NCBI RefSeq assembly: GCF_029168945.1 | Contig: NC_083602.1 | Span: 74,110,600 to 74,174,599 of the forward strand | Source: Cannabis sativa | Lineage: Eukaryota; Streptophyta; Magnoliopsida; Rosales; Cannabaceae | Length of the DNA: 64,000 bases | Reading direction: 5' to 3' | Part shown: one piece after another, positions 1-10,565 of the stretch | Position numbering within the stretch: position 1 is the stretch's first letter | Layout of the letters: each line of letters opens with the position of its first letter | Made by a program: the position numbers and the translations under genes | The notes under the pieces: generated by a model | Databases searched by the model: none | What the model was told of the DNA's origin: nothing | Seen by the model: only the letters and a program-made list of their open reading frames with translations

Positions 1-125
1 GGTTATTAAGATTCTTTAGATATTTTTTAAGTTAATATCTTTTCGAATATTAACTTAAAATGGAATATTTTAGATATTTTTTAGGTTAATATCTTTTCGA
101 ATATTAACTTAAAATGGAATATCTT
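1..125 (+). repeat. Tandem duplication (~65 bp unit) in E1 leader
   Basis: Two near-identical copies of a segment containing GTTAATATCTTTTCGAATAT follow each other. The same double segment occurs in reverse orientation in the E4 leader (about 52752-52862). E2 and E3 have only one, diverged copy (around 10800 and 21895). Confidence 0.75.
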
Positions 126-261
126 CAAAATTAAGTGGTTACAACTTAATTTTAATTTAATTAAATATGATTTGAAAGATATTTAAGTTGATTTTTTAGA
201 TTCTTCTAAAACAACTTAAACAAGATATTTTCAAATTTGTTCCATTTATTATTCGAATTTA

Positions 262-462
262 ATTAATAATTGAAAATTAATTAAAGTTGATTTTTTATTT
301 AAACCAACTTTGATTTGTAATTTTTCATTATTATATTATGGAACTTGTTCGATATTTATTTGAATTTATTTTTTCAAATTAAATAATAATTGAAAATTAA
401 TTAAAGTTAATTTTTTATTTAAACCAACTTTAGTTTGTAATTTTTCATTATTATAATATCGA
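262..462 (+). repeat. Tandem duplication (~120 bp unit) in E1 leader
   Basis: A segment with TAATAATTGAAAATTAATTA, the pair AAAGTTGATTT / AAACCAACTTT and TTTTTCATTATTAT occurs at about 262-340 and again at about 382-460 with few changes. It is non-coding and very AT-rich. The rest of 1-540 is AT-rich leader without a gene. Confidence 0.65.
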
Positions 463-540
463 ATTAAAATGAATATACAAAATACATATAATATTTTTTT
501 TTTTCAAATAATGAGCTTTTAATCAAGAGACATTCGATCT

Positions 541-900
541 CCATTGTGGGTTTTACACCGCGTTTGTTTTAGTGAGTAATCCTCCCTAATGGAGGAACGT
601 TCATTAGCAATTTCGCACCGTTTAATCTCGAATGATAAGTAGTTTGTAAGTGTTTTGTATGGTATAGATCACCCTAATGGTGGCGACCATATTTGACTTG
701 CAAATTATGAAACAATGGTGGAAGCTCATAAGATAGAATTGCCTTGACTCTCGCCTAAACGGGACAACGCTGAATTCCAATCTTGATCGAATAAAAGGTT
801 GCTAGAATGGTTATCGTTTTAGATGAGCTGATAACTCTACTCAATGGATGATGCTTTGACTCTCGCCTAAACGGGACACTGTATCAGTTTGTTGAAATAC
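541..900 (+). promoter_or_regulatory. Conserved leader block of E1 (two 23-bp motifs and CTAAT-loop hairpins)
   Basis: This non-coding block sits just upstream of gag and recurs in E2, E3, E4 and E5, although the AT-rich sequence around it has drifted. It contains hairpin 1 (TCCTCC-CTAAT-GGAGGA, 580-596), a CATTAG box able to pair with the loop (603-608), hairpin 2 (CACC-CTAAT-GGTG, 670-682), and two copies of a 23-bp motif of the form TTGACTCTCGCC..ACGGGACA at 744-766 and 856-878. Conservation and position suggest an RNA role such as dimerisation, packaging or translation control. That role is inference. Confidence 0.7.
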
Positions 901-1029
901 CTTGGAAAATAAACTATGTTAGATTTAGTATTTCTATAACATATGTCATTACTTGTTATTTTTTGAACTGTGTATGAATTTATGAGACGAAACCTTACTT
1001 CTGTTTTATTGATGTGTTGTAGTGTCATT

Positions 1030-4000
1030 ATGAATAACCCTCACCCCGATCCTCTCCTAGTTACTATCTTAGAAAAAGAACTCTATAGTGTGAAAATGCA
1101 TCCTGGTAGTTGCATTCACTCGCACCTGTTGATGATGAATTTGAAGTTCCAAAGGCAAATCTACTAGGAATTGATTTATCAAGAGAACAATGGGTCCAAC
1201 TCATCCTTAATAGTCTTCCTCCGGAGTATAATGAATTTGTTATCTCTTACATGATCAACAATTCTAACTCCTCCGACATGGACAAGCTCGAAGCAGAATT
1301 ACGAGCCCATGAACGGAATTTGATTGCAATGGGTTCCCCTGGGTTTGCAATCCATAATCAAAGGAAAAGGACTAGGTATGAAGGATCTAGCAAAGCTGCT
1401 TCTTCAAGTACAATTATCAGACATGATCTTCTATGTTCGAATTGTAATGAAAAGGGACATCATGAAGAATGATGTCCCAGGCTTCTAAACAATTCAAACG
1501 AAGGTAATGCTTTTGTCTTTGAATCACGTGTTTTAGAGAACGACAAATCCATCTGGATTGTTGATTCTGGGTCTACTAACCATGTATGTTCTTCACTGCA
1601 GTTGCTTGAAACTTGGGAAAATCTGCTTCCAGGAGAGTTAAAGCTTAAAGTTGGCAATGGCAAATTAGTATCGGTCAAAGCTAGAGGAAAAGCCCGCATC
1701 AAGTTTCAACAAAGATTTTTAGTTTTAGAAAATGTTTTATTTATTCCAAACTTTAGTAGAAACTTGATTAGTGTCTCATGTTTGCAAACACAATCTTATA
1801 TATTGAATTTTTTGAGTACAAATTGTACAATTTCTCGTAATGGATTTCAAATATGTGTTGCTATAATGGAACAAGGGCTTTATGTTTTAAGACCGAGTAC
1901 TCAAATCTCACTAAATAGTGAACTTTTCAGTGTAGCTAGACCTAGAAACCTCAAAAGAAAAGAGATTGATAATGATGATCAAACTTATCTATGGCATTTA
2001 TGTTTAGGTCATATAGGCTTTGATAGACTCAAAAGGCTCACCAAAGACGGTCCATTGAAAAATGTCGTCTTAGGTGAACTGCCAGTATGCGAGTCCTGCC
2101 TAGAAGGAAAAATGACTAAACGTTCTTTCTCTGCAAAGGGAGAGCGTGCCAAAATCCTTCTAGGGTTAGTGCATTCCGATGTCTGGGGACCTTTGAATGT
2201 CAAAGCCCGAGGTGGTTATGAGTATTTTGTCACTTTCATTGACGATTTCTCTAGATATAGTTTTCTTTACCTAATGCAAAAGAAATCTGAAACGTTTGAA
2301 AAGTTTCAGGAGTTTCATGCTTTGGCCCAAAACCAATTAGGTAAATCATTAAAGATCTTGCGAACTGATAGGGGTGGAGAATATATGGATATGCAGTTCA
2401 AAGATCATTTAATTGAACTTGGAATTGAATCCCAATACACTGCCCCAAGCACTCCACAACAAAATGGAGTTGCAGAAAGAAGAAATCGCACTCTTTTGGA
2501 AATGGTTAGGTCTATGCTGAGTTGTTCAACTCTGTCTACGTCCTTCTGGGGATAGGCTATACAGATGACAAATGACATTTTAAATGTTGTTCCATCTAAA
2601 GCAGTCCTTAAGACACCCGTCGAACTTTGGAATGGTCGAACACCTAGTTTACGCCATTACAGAATTTGGGGGTGCCCTGCTCATGTCTTAAGAAAGAAAG
2701 AAGGCAAACTTGAATCACGTACCGAAGTATGCATGTTTGTCGGAAATTCTAAAGAGACTAGGGGTGGACTATTTTATAGTCACAAGGATAACAAAGTGTT
2801 TGTTTCTACAAATGCTACTTTCCTTGAAGAGAACTATATTAAAGACTACAAACCGAAAAGTAAAGTTGTTCTAGAGGAATTGCTATCAGATATAAGTCCT
2901 TCCAATGTTCCGTCCTCTTCCACTCGTGAAGAAGACAATCCCACTCCCTCAGTTGAACAAACTGAGAAATCTACTACTAAAGTTTCTGTTCAGAAGATCA
3001 CCGCACCTCGTCGTAGTGGGAGGGTTTCAACAAAACCTGCTCGTTATGGCTTGGATTGTGAAATCAATATGGTCGTAGGTGACGGTATTGAAGACGATCC
3101 ATTAACCTATAAACAGGCAATGGCTAGTCCGCAACGGAAATGATGGTCGGCGGGCATGGATTCAGAAATAGATTCCATAAAAAAGAACAAAGTCTGGGAA
3201 TATGTAGACGCACCTGACGACTATCATCCGATAGGATGCAAGTGGGTTTACAAGAAGAAAAGAGGAGCTGGAGGCGAAGTCGAAACTTTTAAAGCTAGAC
3301 TTGTAGCCAAGGGTCATACCCAAAGAGAAGGCCTGGACTATGAGGAAACTTTTAGTCCTGTTGCCATGCTCAAATCCATCCGAATTCTTCTCTCCACAGC
3401 TGTTGCTTTCGATTATGAAATCTGGCAAATGGATGTCAAGACTGCCTTCCTTAATGGGGTACTTGAAGAAACTATCTATATGGAGCAACCAGAAGGTTAT
3501 GTTCTTCCTGGGCAGGAAAAGAAAGTTTGCAAATTAAATAGGTCTATCTATGGACTTAAGCAAGCTTCTCGCTCATGGAACAAAAGGTTTGATAAAATCA
3601 TCAAGACCTACAGCTTTCTTCAGAATGAAGATGAACCTTGTGTTTACCAACTCAAGGAAGACCAAATAGTAGTATTCCTGGTCCTTTATGTTGATGACAT
3701 TCTGATTATTGTAAACAACGTCAAGAAAATGACTCACATCAAGGAATGGCTCAACACTCAATTCGGTATGAAAGATTTGGGTGAAGCAGCCTATGTTCCT
3801 GGTATTCAGATTATCAGAAACTGGAAGAACAGATCTCTTGCTCTCTCTCAAACAACCTACATAGACAAAGTCTTAAAGAGATTCTCCATGAACAACACCA
3901 ATGGGGCAAACATGCCTTCTAGATATGGTATTCATCTATCTAAGGAACAGTCTCCGACCGATTCTCAAGAGATAGAGGACATGGCGAAAATTCCCTATGC

Positions 4001-4598
4001 CTCTGCAGTTGGAAGTCTAATGTATGCAATGTTATGCACTAGACCTGACATCTGTTATGCTGTTTGAATCGTGAGCAGGTATCAGTCTAATCCAGGACTT
4101 GAATATTGAAATGCAGTTAAGTATATTCTGAAATACTTGAAGAGTGCAAGGAATCTTGTGTTAGTCTACAAGGGTGGTGCTTTAAATCCCATAGGCTACA
4201 CTGATTCAGATTTCCAGGCAAGTCTTGAAGATAGGAAGTCTACATCTGGGATGGTGTTTACTCTTGGGGGTGGAGCAGTGGTTTGGAGAAGTGCTAAACA
4301 AACCGCGATATCGGACTCAACTATGGAAGCTGAATACATAGCTGCAGCCGAAGCTGCTAAAGAACTTGTCTGGCTAAGAAAGTTCTTCACCAGTATAGGT
4401 GTCGTTCCTGGAATGGAGAAGCCTCTGGTCTTACTTTGTGATCACAATGGAGCAATAGCATACAGTAAAGAACCTCGAAGCCACAAGAGAAGCAAACACA
4501 TTGAAAGGAAGTATCACGTTATCAAAGAATACGTGGCAAGAGGGGATGTACTAGTTGAAAAGCACCGTCAGAATTTAGGATTAATTGATATATACTAA
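1030..4598 (+). pseudogene. E1 gag-pol polyprotein, broken by stops and one frameshift
   Basis: The Gag part begins MNNPHPDPLL and lacks most of the N-terminal Copia Gag domain; a one-base loss near 1150 shifts it into the frame used from 1110 onward. Within that frame the CCHC knuckle ends at a stop (1470-1472). The protease DSG starts at 1563. The integrase has an HHCC zinc region, then Asp 2178, Asp 2367 and Glu 2475 (DDE). The reverse transcriptase has KWVYKKKRG and YVDD at 3687-3698. RNase H has MEAEYIAA. Further stops lie at 2553, 3141, 4065 and in the RT/RNase H link near 4107. About 66 bp of the C-terminal tail (the VDTQDNLADPFTK region) is deleted between two GAAAA-type repeats. The product would be inactive. 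Confidence 0.9.
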
Positions 4599-4616
4599 TT
4601 AGTTTTATATTAGTGC

Positions 4617-4625
4617 AAGTGGGAG
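4617..4625 (+). promoter_or_regulatory. E1 polypurine tract
   Basis: AAGTGGGAG lies two bases before the 3' LTR and is the expected plus-strand primer site. The same tract occurs in inverse orientation next to the 3' LTRs of E3, E4 and E5. Confidence 0.85.
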
Positions 4626-4627
4626 TT

Positions 4628-6527
4628 TGTTAGGTTTTATGCCCTAAATAAAACTTCATTTCAATGTAATCTATTTTATTCAACATCAATAAAGAAACAG
4701 AAGTATTTTTCATTCATTTGTGTATGTTTTGGTTCACTTTATCAATTGCTTGTCTATTTGATTCATAAATTCATCTTAAACCCTTTTCACATACTTGATC
4801 ATGTTTATTGTGCTGTCATCACGTTGGAAAGTAAATATGACTATGTGAATAAAGTTTCCTAGATTTATCAGACACAGGGTTTTACTGATATGATAATCTA
4901 TAACAAGAGTTTACTTGCATTTGGAGAAATGCTATGTTCTTTCCAGAACATTGGTTAAAGTAAAGCTCAGGTTGGATGCATGGAGTATGCATTGGAAGGG
5001 ACTGATATTGAACGTTGACTTAGATTTAATTAAACTTACCGTAAAATCTATTCAAGTCAATATCGCCAAGTTGATCCTAGATCAAATGTTCTTAATCCTG
5101 TTATGATTAGGCTCAATCTTGAAAGGCTATTCGTGTTCTTTGATTTGTTAGTTAAGCCTACTTTTAGGTCAGGCTGATACGTACATTTTGGAAACACGGT
5201 AGTACAATTGAGTGGGAGCGCTATCATAAACATGGAATCTATAGCTTCTATCTGGCGAATAGTAAGCAAAGGATGATCTCCTTCGAGCTTGACCAAACGA
5301 ACATAAATGGTGGAGTACTCATTTCACATAAGCTGAAATATCATTTATACGGGGTCAAGTGTTTTAAGGATAAAATACATAGTAGGGTGTTACGGTAATC
5401 TAATCCCTTTACAGTGTAGATCATTCATATAGAGGATCATTGATCACATTAGGATTATAACAATGGATAACTAATGATGCGTCTATATGGTGGAACATAT
5501 AGAGCATTCTATATACTGAGAGTGCAATTCTAAGTTCTATGCGTGGATTCAACGAAGAATTAATAAGTTAGTGAATTTTAGTGCTAAATTCTTGATCTAC
5601 TTATTGGAAGCTCGGTTATATAGACCCATGGTCCCCGCACTAGTTGAGATAATATTGTTTGTAAGACTCATGTAATTGGTTTTGATTAATCAATTATAAT
5701 TCACAAATTAGACTGTGTCTATTTGTGAAATTTTCACTAAGTAAGGGCGAAATTGTAAAGAAAGAGTTAATAGGGGCATATTTGTTAATTATGATACTTT
5801 GTATGGTTTCAATTAATAAATATGATAAATGACAATATTATTTAATAATTATTTATAGTTATTAAATAGTTAGAATTGGCATTTAAATGGTTGAATTAGA
5901 AAATTGGCATTTTTGAGAAAATCAGATACAAAAGTGTTAAAATTGCAAAATTGCGAAAAGCAAGGCCCAAATCCATCAAGCCATGGCCGGCCACTTTTGT
6001 AGGCATTTTAAACTGATATTTTCATTATTTTAATGCCAAATAATTCAAACCTAACCCTTGTGGAATGCTATAAATAGATAGTGAAGGATTGAGGAAAATT
6101 ACACTTCTGAATCAGAAAAACCTAAGCCTTCTCTCTCTTCCTTGGCCGCCACTCTCTCTCTCTCTCTTCTTCCTTCATATTTCGAAATTACCTTAGTGAT
6201 TAGAGTAGTGCCCACACACAGCAAGCAATACCTCAATCATAGTGAGGAAGATCGTGAAGAAAGATCATCAACAAAGGAGTTTCAGCATCAAGGATTCAGA
6301 GAAAGAAATCCAGGTTTAGATATTGATAATACTCTGCTACAAAAAGGATACAAGGGTTAGAGATCTGAACGGAAGGAGTCGTTTGATTTTGTTGCACTAA
6401 TCCATACTTTTTTACTTTTTCTGAAGTGTGGGACGTGTTTATTTCATCGTTTTAGAAAGTTCATATTTAGGGTGTTAATAAACATACTTGTGAGTAGATC
6501 TAAGATCCTGGTAAAATAATTCCAACA
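4628..6527 (+). repeat. E1 3' LTR (1900 bp)
   Basis: It starts TGTTAGGTTTTATGCCC and ends GGTAAAATAATTCCAACA, matching in inverse orientation the LTR ends of E3, E4 and E5. It is bounded by the polypurine tract on the left and by E2 coding sequence on the right. Short open frames inside it (for example 6142-6360) have no homology support and are not called. Confidence 0.92.
6069..6077 (+). promoter_or_regulatory. TATA box in E1 LTR
   Basis: TATAAATAG sits about 460 bp before the LTR end, at the same place as TATAAATAG in the E3 LTRs, and is followed by a CT-rich stretch typical of an LTR transcription start. Conservation across LTRs supports a core promoter. Confidence 0.6.
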
Positions 6528-9500
6528 CTTTCTCCACCACATATTCTCTGATAATATGATATTTTCTTTCTATATGCTTACTTCTTTTGTGGCTCCGAGG
6601 TTCCTTACTGTTGGCTATAGCTCCATTGTTATCACAAAGCAGGACTAGAGGCTTTTCCATTCCAGGAACTACAATAAGACTGGTGAAGAACTTCCTAAGC
6701 CAGACAACCTCTTTAGCTGCTTCAGCCGCAGCTATCTATTTTGCCTCCATGGTAGAATCCGAAATCGCGGTTTGCTTCGCACTTCTCCAAACCACTGCTC
6801 CACCCCCAAGAGTAAACACCATCCCAGATATAGATTTCCTGTCTTCAAGACATGCCTGGAAATCTGAGTCTGTATAGCCTATCGGATTCAGAGCACCACC
6901 CTTGTAGACTAATACATAATCTCTTGTACTCTTTAAGTATTTCATTATATACTTAACAACATTCCAATGTTCCTGTCTTGGATTTGACTGATACCTGCTC
7001 ACGATTCCAACTGCATAGCAGATGTCAGGTCTAGTGCATAGCATAGCATACATTAGACTTCCAACTGCAGAAGCATAAGGAACTTTTGCCATGTCTTCTA
7101 TTTCTTGGGGATCAGTAGGACACTGTTCCTTAGATAGAAGGATACCATATCTAGAAGGCATATTTGCCCCATTGGTATTAGTCATGGAGAATCTCTCTGG
7201 AACTTTGTCAATATAAGTTGTTTGAGAGAGAGCAAGGGATCTGTTCTTCCGGTTTCTGATAATCTGAATACCGAGAACATAGGCTGCCTCACCCAAGTCT
7301 TTCATGCCGAATTGAGTGTCAAGCCATTCCTTGATGTGAGTCATTTTCTTGACATTGTTCCCAATGATCAAAATGTCATCAACATAAAGGACCAGGAATA
7401 CTACTACTTGGTCTTCCTTGAGTTGGTAAACACAAGGTTCATCTTCATTCTGATGAAAGCCGTAGGTTTTAATGATCTCATCAAACCTTTTATTCCATGA
7501 GCGAGAAGCTTCCTTAAGTCCATAAATGGACCTATTTAATTTGTAAACTTTATTCTCCTGCCCAGGGAGAACATAACCTTGTGGTTGCTCCATATAGATG
7601 GTTTCTTCAAGAAGCCCATTAAGAAAAGCTGTCTTGACATCCATTTGCCAAATTTCATAATCGAAAGCGGCAGCAATGGAGAGAAGAATTCAGATGGATT
7701 TGAGCATGGTAACCGGACTAAAAGTTTCCTCATAGTCCACACCTTCTCTTTGGGTATAACCCTTGGCGACCAGTCTAGCTTTAAAAGTTTCGACTTCGCT
7801 TCCAGTGCCTCTTTTCTTCTTGTAGACCCATTTACATCCAATTGGACGATAATCATCAGGTGGATCTACATATTCCCAGACTTTGTTCTTTTTCATGGAA
7901 TCCATTTCTGAATCCATGCCGGCTGACCATCGCTTCCGTTGCGGACTTGTCATTGCCTGTTTATAGGTTAATGGGTCGTCATCAATACCGTCACCAACGA
8001 CCATATTGATTTCACCATCCAAGCCACAACGAGATGGTTTTGTAGAAACCCTCCCACTACGATGAGGAGCGGTGACCTTCCGAATAGGAGCTTTGGTAGT
8101 AGTTTTCTCAGTTGCTACAACTGACGGAGTGGGATGTTCCTTTTCTTGAGTAGAAGAGGATGGAACATTTGAAGGAACAGTATCTGTAAGCATTTCCTCT
8201 AATACAATTTCACTTTTCGGTTTGTTGTCTTTCATATAGTTATCTTCAAGGAAAGTAGCATTTGTAGAAACAAATACTTTGTTATCCTTGTGACTATAAA
8301 ATAGTCCACCCCTAGTCTCTTTAGAATTTCTGACAAACATGCAAACTTCAGTTCGCGATTCCAATTTGCCTTCTTTCTTTCTCAAGACGTGAGCAGGGCA
8401 CCCCCAAATCCTATAATGGCGTAAATTAGGTGTACGACCATTCCATAGTTCGACGGGTGTCTTAGGGACTGCTTTAGATGGTACAACATTTAAAATGTCG
8501 TTTCCCATTTGAATAGCATATCCCCAGAAAGACGTAGACAGAGTTGAATAACTTAGCATAGACCTAACCATTTCCAAGAGAGTGCGATTTCTTCTTTCTG
8601 CAACTCTATTTTTCGGTGGAGTGCTTGGGGCAGTATATTGGGATTCAATTCCAAGTTCAGTTAAATGATCTTTGAACTGCATATCCATATATTCTCCACC
8701 CCTATCAGTTCGCAAGATCTTTAATGTTTTACCTAATTGGTTTTGAGCCAAAGCATGAAATTCCTGAAACTTTTCAAACGTTTCAGATTTCTTTTGCATT
8801 AGGTAAAGAAAACTGTATCTAGAGGAGTCGTCAATGAAAGTGACGAAATACTCATAACCTCCTCTGGCTTTTACATTCAGAGGTCCGCAAACATCTGAAT
8901 GCACTAACCCTAGGGGTTGTTTGGCACGCTCTCCCTTTGCAGAGAAAGAACGTTTGGTCATTTTTCCTTCTAGGCAAGACTCGCATACTGGCAGTTCTCC
9001 TAAGACGACATTTTTCAATGGACCGTCTTTGGTTAGCCTATTGAGTCTATTAAAGCCTATATGACCTAAACGTAAATGCCATAGATAAGTTTGATCATCA
9101 TTATCAATCTCTTTTCTCTTAAGGCTTCTAGGTTTAGCTACATTGAAAAGTTCAGTATTTAGTGAGATTGGAGTATCAGGTCTTAAAACATAAAGCCCTT
9201 GTTCTATGTTAGCAACACATATATGAAATCCATTACGATAAATTGAACAATTTGAACTCAAAAAATTCAATATATAAAATTGTGTTTGTAAACATGAAAC
9301 ACTTATCAAGTTTCTACTAAAATTGGGAATATATAAAACATTCTCTAAAAGTAAAAACTTCTTTGAATGAAACTTGATTCGGGCTGTTCCTCTTGCTTTA
9401 ACTGATACCAACTCGCCATTTCCAACTTTAAGCTTTAACTCATCTGGGTGAAGATTCTCCCAAGTTTCAAGCAGCTGCAATGAAGAACATACATGGTTAG

Positions 9501-10047
9501 TAGATCCAGAATCAACAATCCATGTGGATTTGTCATTCTCTAAAACACATGATTCAAAGACAAAAGCATCACCTTCGTTTGAATTGTCTAGAAGCCTGGG
9601 ACATTGTTCTTCTTTATGTCCCTTTCCATTACAATTCGCACATAGAACATGATGTCTGATAATTGTACTTGAAGAAGCAGCTTTGTTAGAGCCCTCATGC
9701 TTAATCTTCTTCCTCTGATTAAAGTTTGCAATACCAGGAGGTCCCATTGCAATCAGATTCTGCTCATGGGCCCTCAACTCAGACTCGAGTTTGTCCATGT
9801 CGGAGGAGTGAGGATTGTTCAATAAGTAATATAGAACAAAACTATCATACTCCTGTGGAAGACTATTGAGTATGAGTCGTACCCATTGTTCCTTTGATAA
9901 ATCAATTCCTAGTAGATTTGCCTTTTGGAATTTCAGATTCATCAACAATAGGTGCGAGTTAATGCAACTACCAGGATGCATTTTCACACTATTGAGTTCT
10001 TTTGCAAAGATACTAACTAGGAGTGGATCGGGATGAGGGTTATTCAT
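6528..10047 (-). pseudogene. E2 gag-pol polyprotein, nearly single frame
   Basis: From ATG 10047 (MNNPHPDPLL) the reading frame runs to 6528 with only two stops: TGA at 7690 in the RT (KSI*ILL, an Arg codon in the other copies) and TAG at 6736 in RNase H (MEAK*IAAA). Visible parts are the Gag C-terminal half with a CCHC knuckle (CANCNGKGHKEEQC, about 9600-9640), protease WIVDSGSTNHV (about 9490-9525), integrase HHCC and DDE, RT YVDDILIIGNN (about 7357-7390) and RNase H. The integrase signature, PQQNGVAERRN in E1 and E3, reads PPKNRVAERRN here. The Gag N-terminal domain is missing as in E1 and E3. An 18-bp deletion lies near 6538 and the final residues are lost at the E1 junction. Confidence 0.9.
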
Positions 10048-10184
10048 ATTGGCACTACAGCATATCAATAAACAGAAGTAAGGTTTTGGTTCTATAAATT
10101 CATACACAAGTTCAGAAAATAACAAATAATCACATATGTTATAAAAATACTAAATCTAACATAGTTTATTTTCCAAGGTTTCCA

Positions 10185-10565
10185 ACGAACTGATACAGTG
10201 TCCCATTTAGGCGAGAGTCAAAGCATCATCCATTGAATAGAGTTGTCAATTCATCTAAAATGTCAAACATTCTAGCAACCTTTTATTCGATCAAGATTGG
10301 AATTCAGCGTTGTCCCGTTTAGGCGAGAGTCAAGGCAATTCTATCTTATGAGCTTCTACCATTGTTTCATACTCTTGTAAGTCTTATACAGTCGCCACCA
10401 TTAGGGTGGTCATAAACCATATAAAAAACTTATAAGAATACTTATCTTTCGAGATTAAACGGCGCTAACTTGCTAATGAACGTTCCTCCATTAGGGAGGA
10501 TTACTCACTAAAACAATAGCTATGTAAAACCAACAATGGAGATCGAATTTCTCTTGATTAAAGCT
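10185..10565 (-). promoter_or_regulatory. Conserved leader block of E2
   Basis: Same non-coding block as in E1, inverse orientation. The 23-bp motif occurs at 10199-10221 (one-base variant) and 10311-10333. Hairpin 2 (CCACC-ATTAG-GGTGG) is at 10395-10409, hairpin 1 (TCCTCC-ATTAG-GGAGGA) at 10484-10500, and the loop-complementary CTAATG box at 10473-10478, all read on the + strand. Confidence 0.7.

Larger units (their letters stand above)
1..6527 (+). mobile_element. E1: Ty1/Copia LTR retrotransposon, 5' end outside window
   Basis: The order leader, gag remnant, protease, integrase, RT, RNase H, polypurine tract and 3' LTR is that of Ty1/Copia. The 5' LTR and primer-binding site lie left of the window. 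The coding part is a single frame from 1110 to 4598 broken only by stop codons. The 3' LTR runs 4628-6527 and is followed directly by E2 in the opposite orientation. The leader carries a duplicated segment (1-120) also found in E4 but not in E2 or E3, and the LTR end resembles E4, while the pol resembles E2 and E3. The ~1.9 kb LTR and pol motifs suggest an Angela/Tork-type lineage, but that is only an impression. Confidence 0.92.

Noticed and set aside
541..900. Leader block considered as a CRISPR-like array or tRNA/snoRNA gene
   Set aside because: Only two repeats ~112 bp apart, no cloverleaf or C/D boxes, and tightly tied to the Copia leader.
6142..6360. Open frame MAATLSLSLLPSYF in the E1 LTR
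   Set aside because: Lies wholly in the LTR near the transcription start; no family likeness, and the matching LTR copies do not keep it as a frame.
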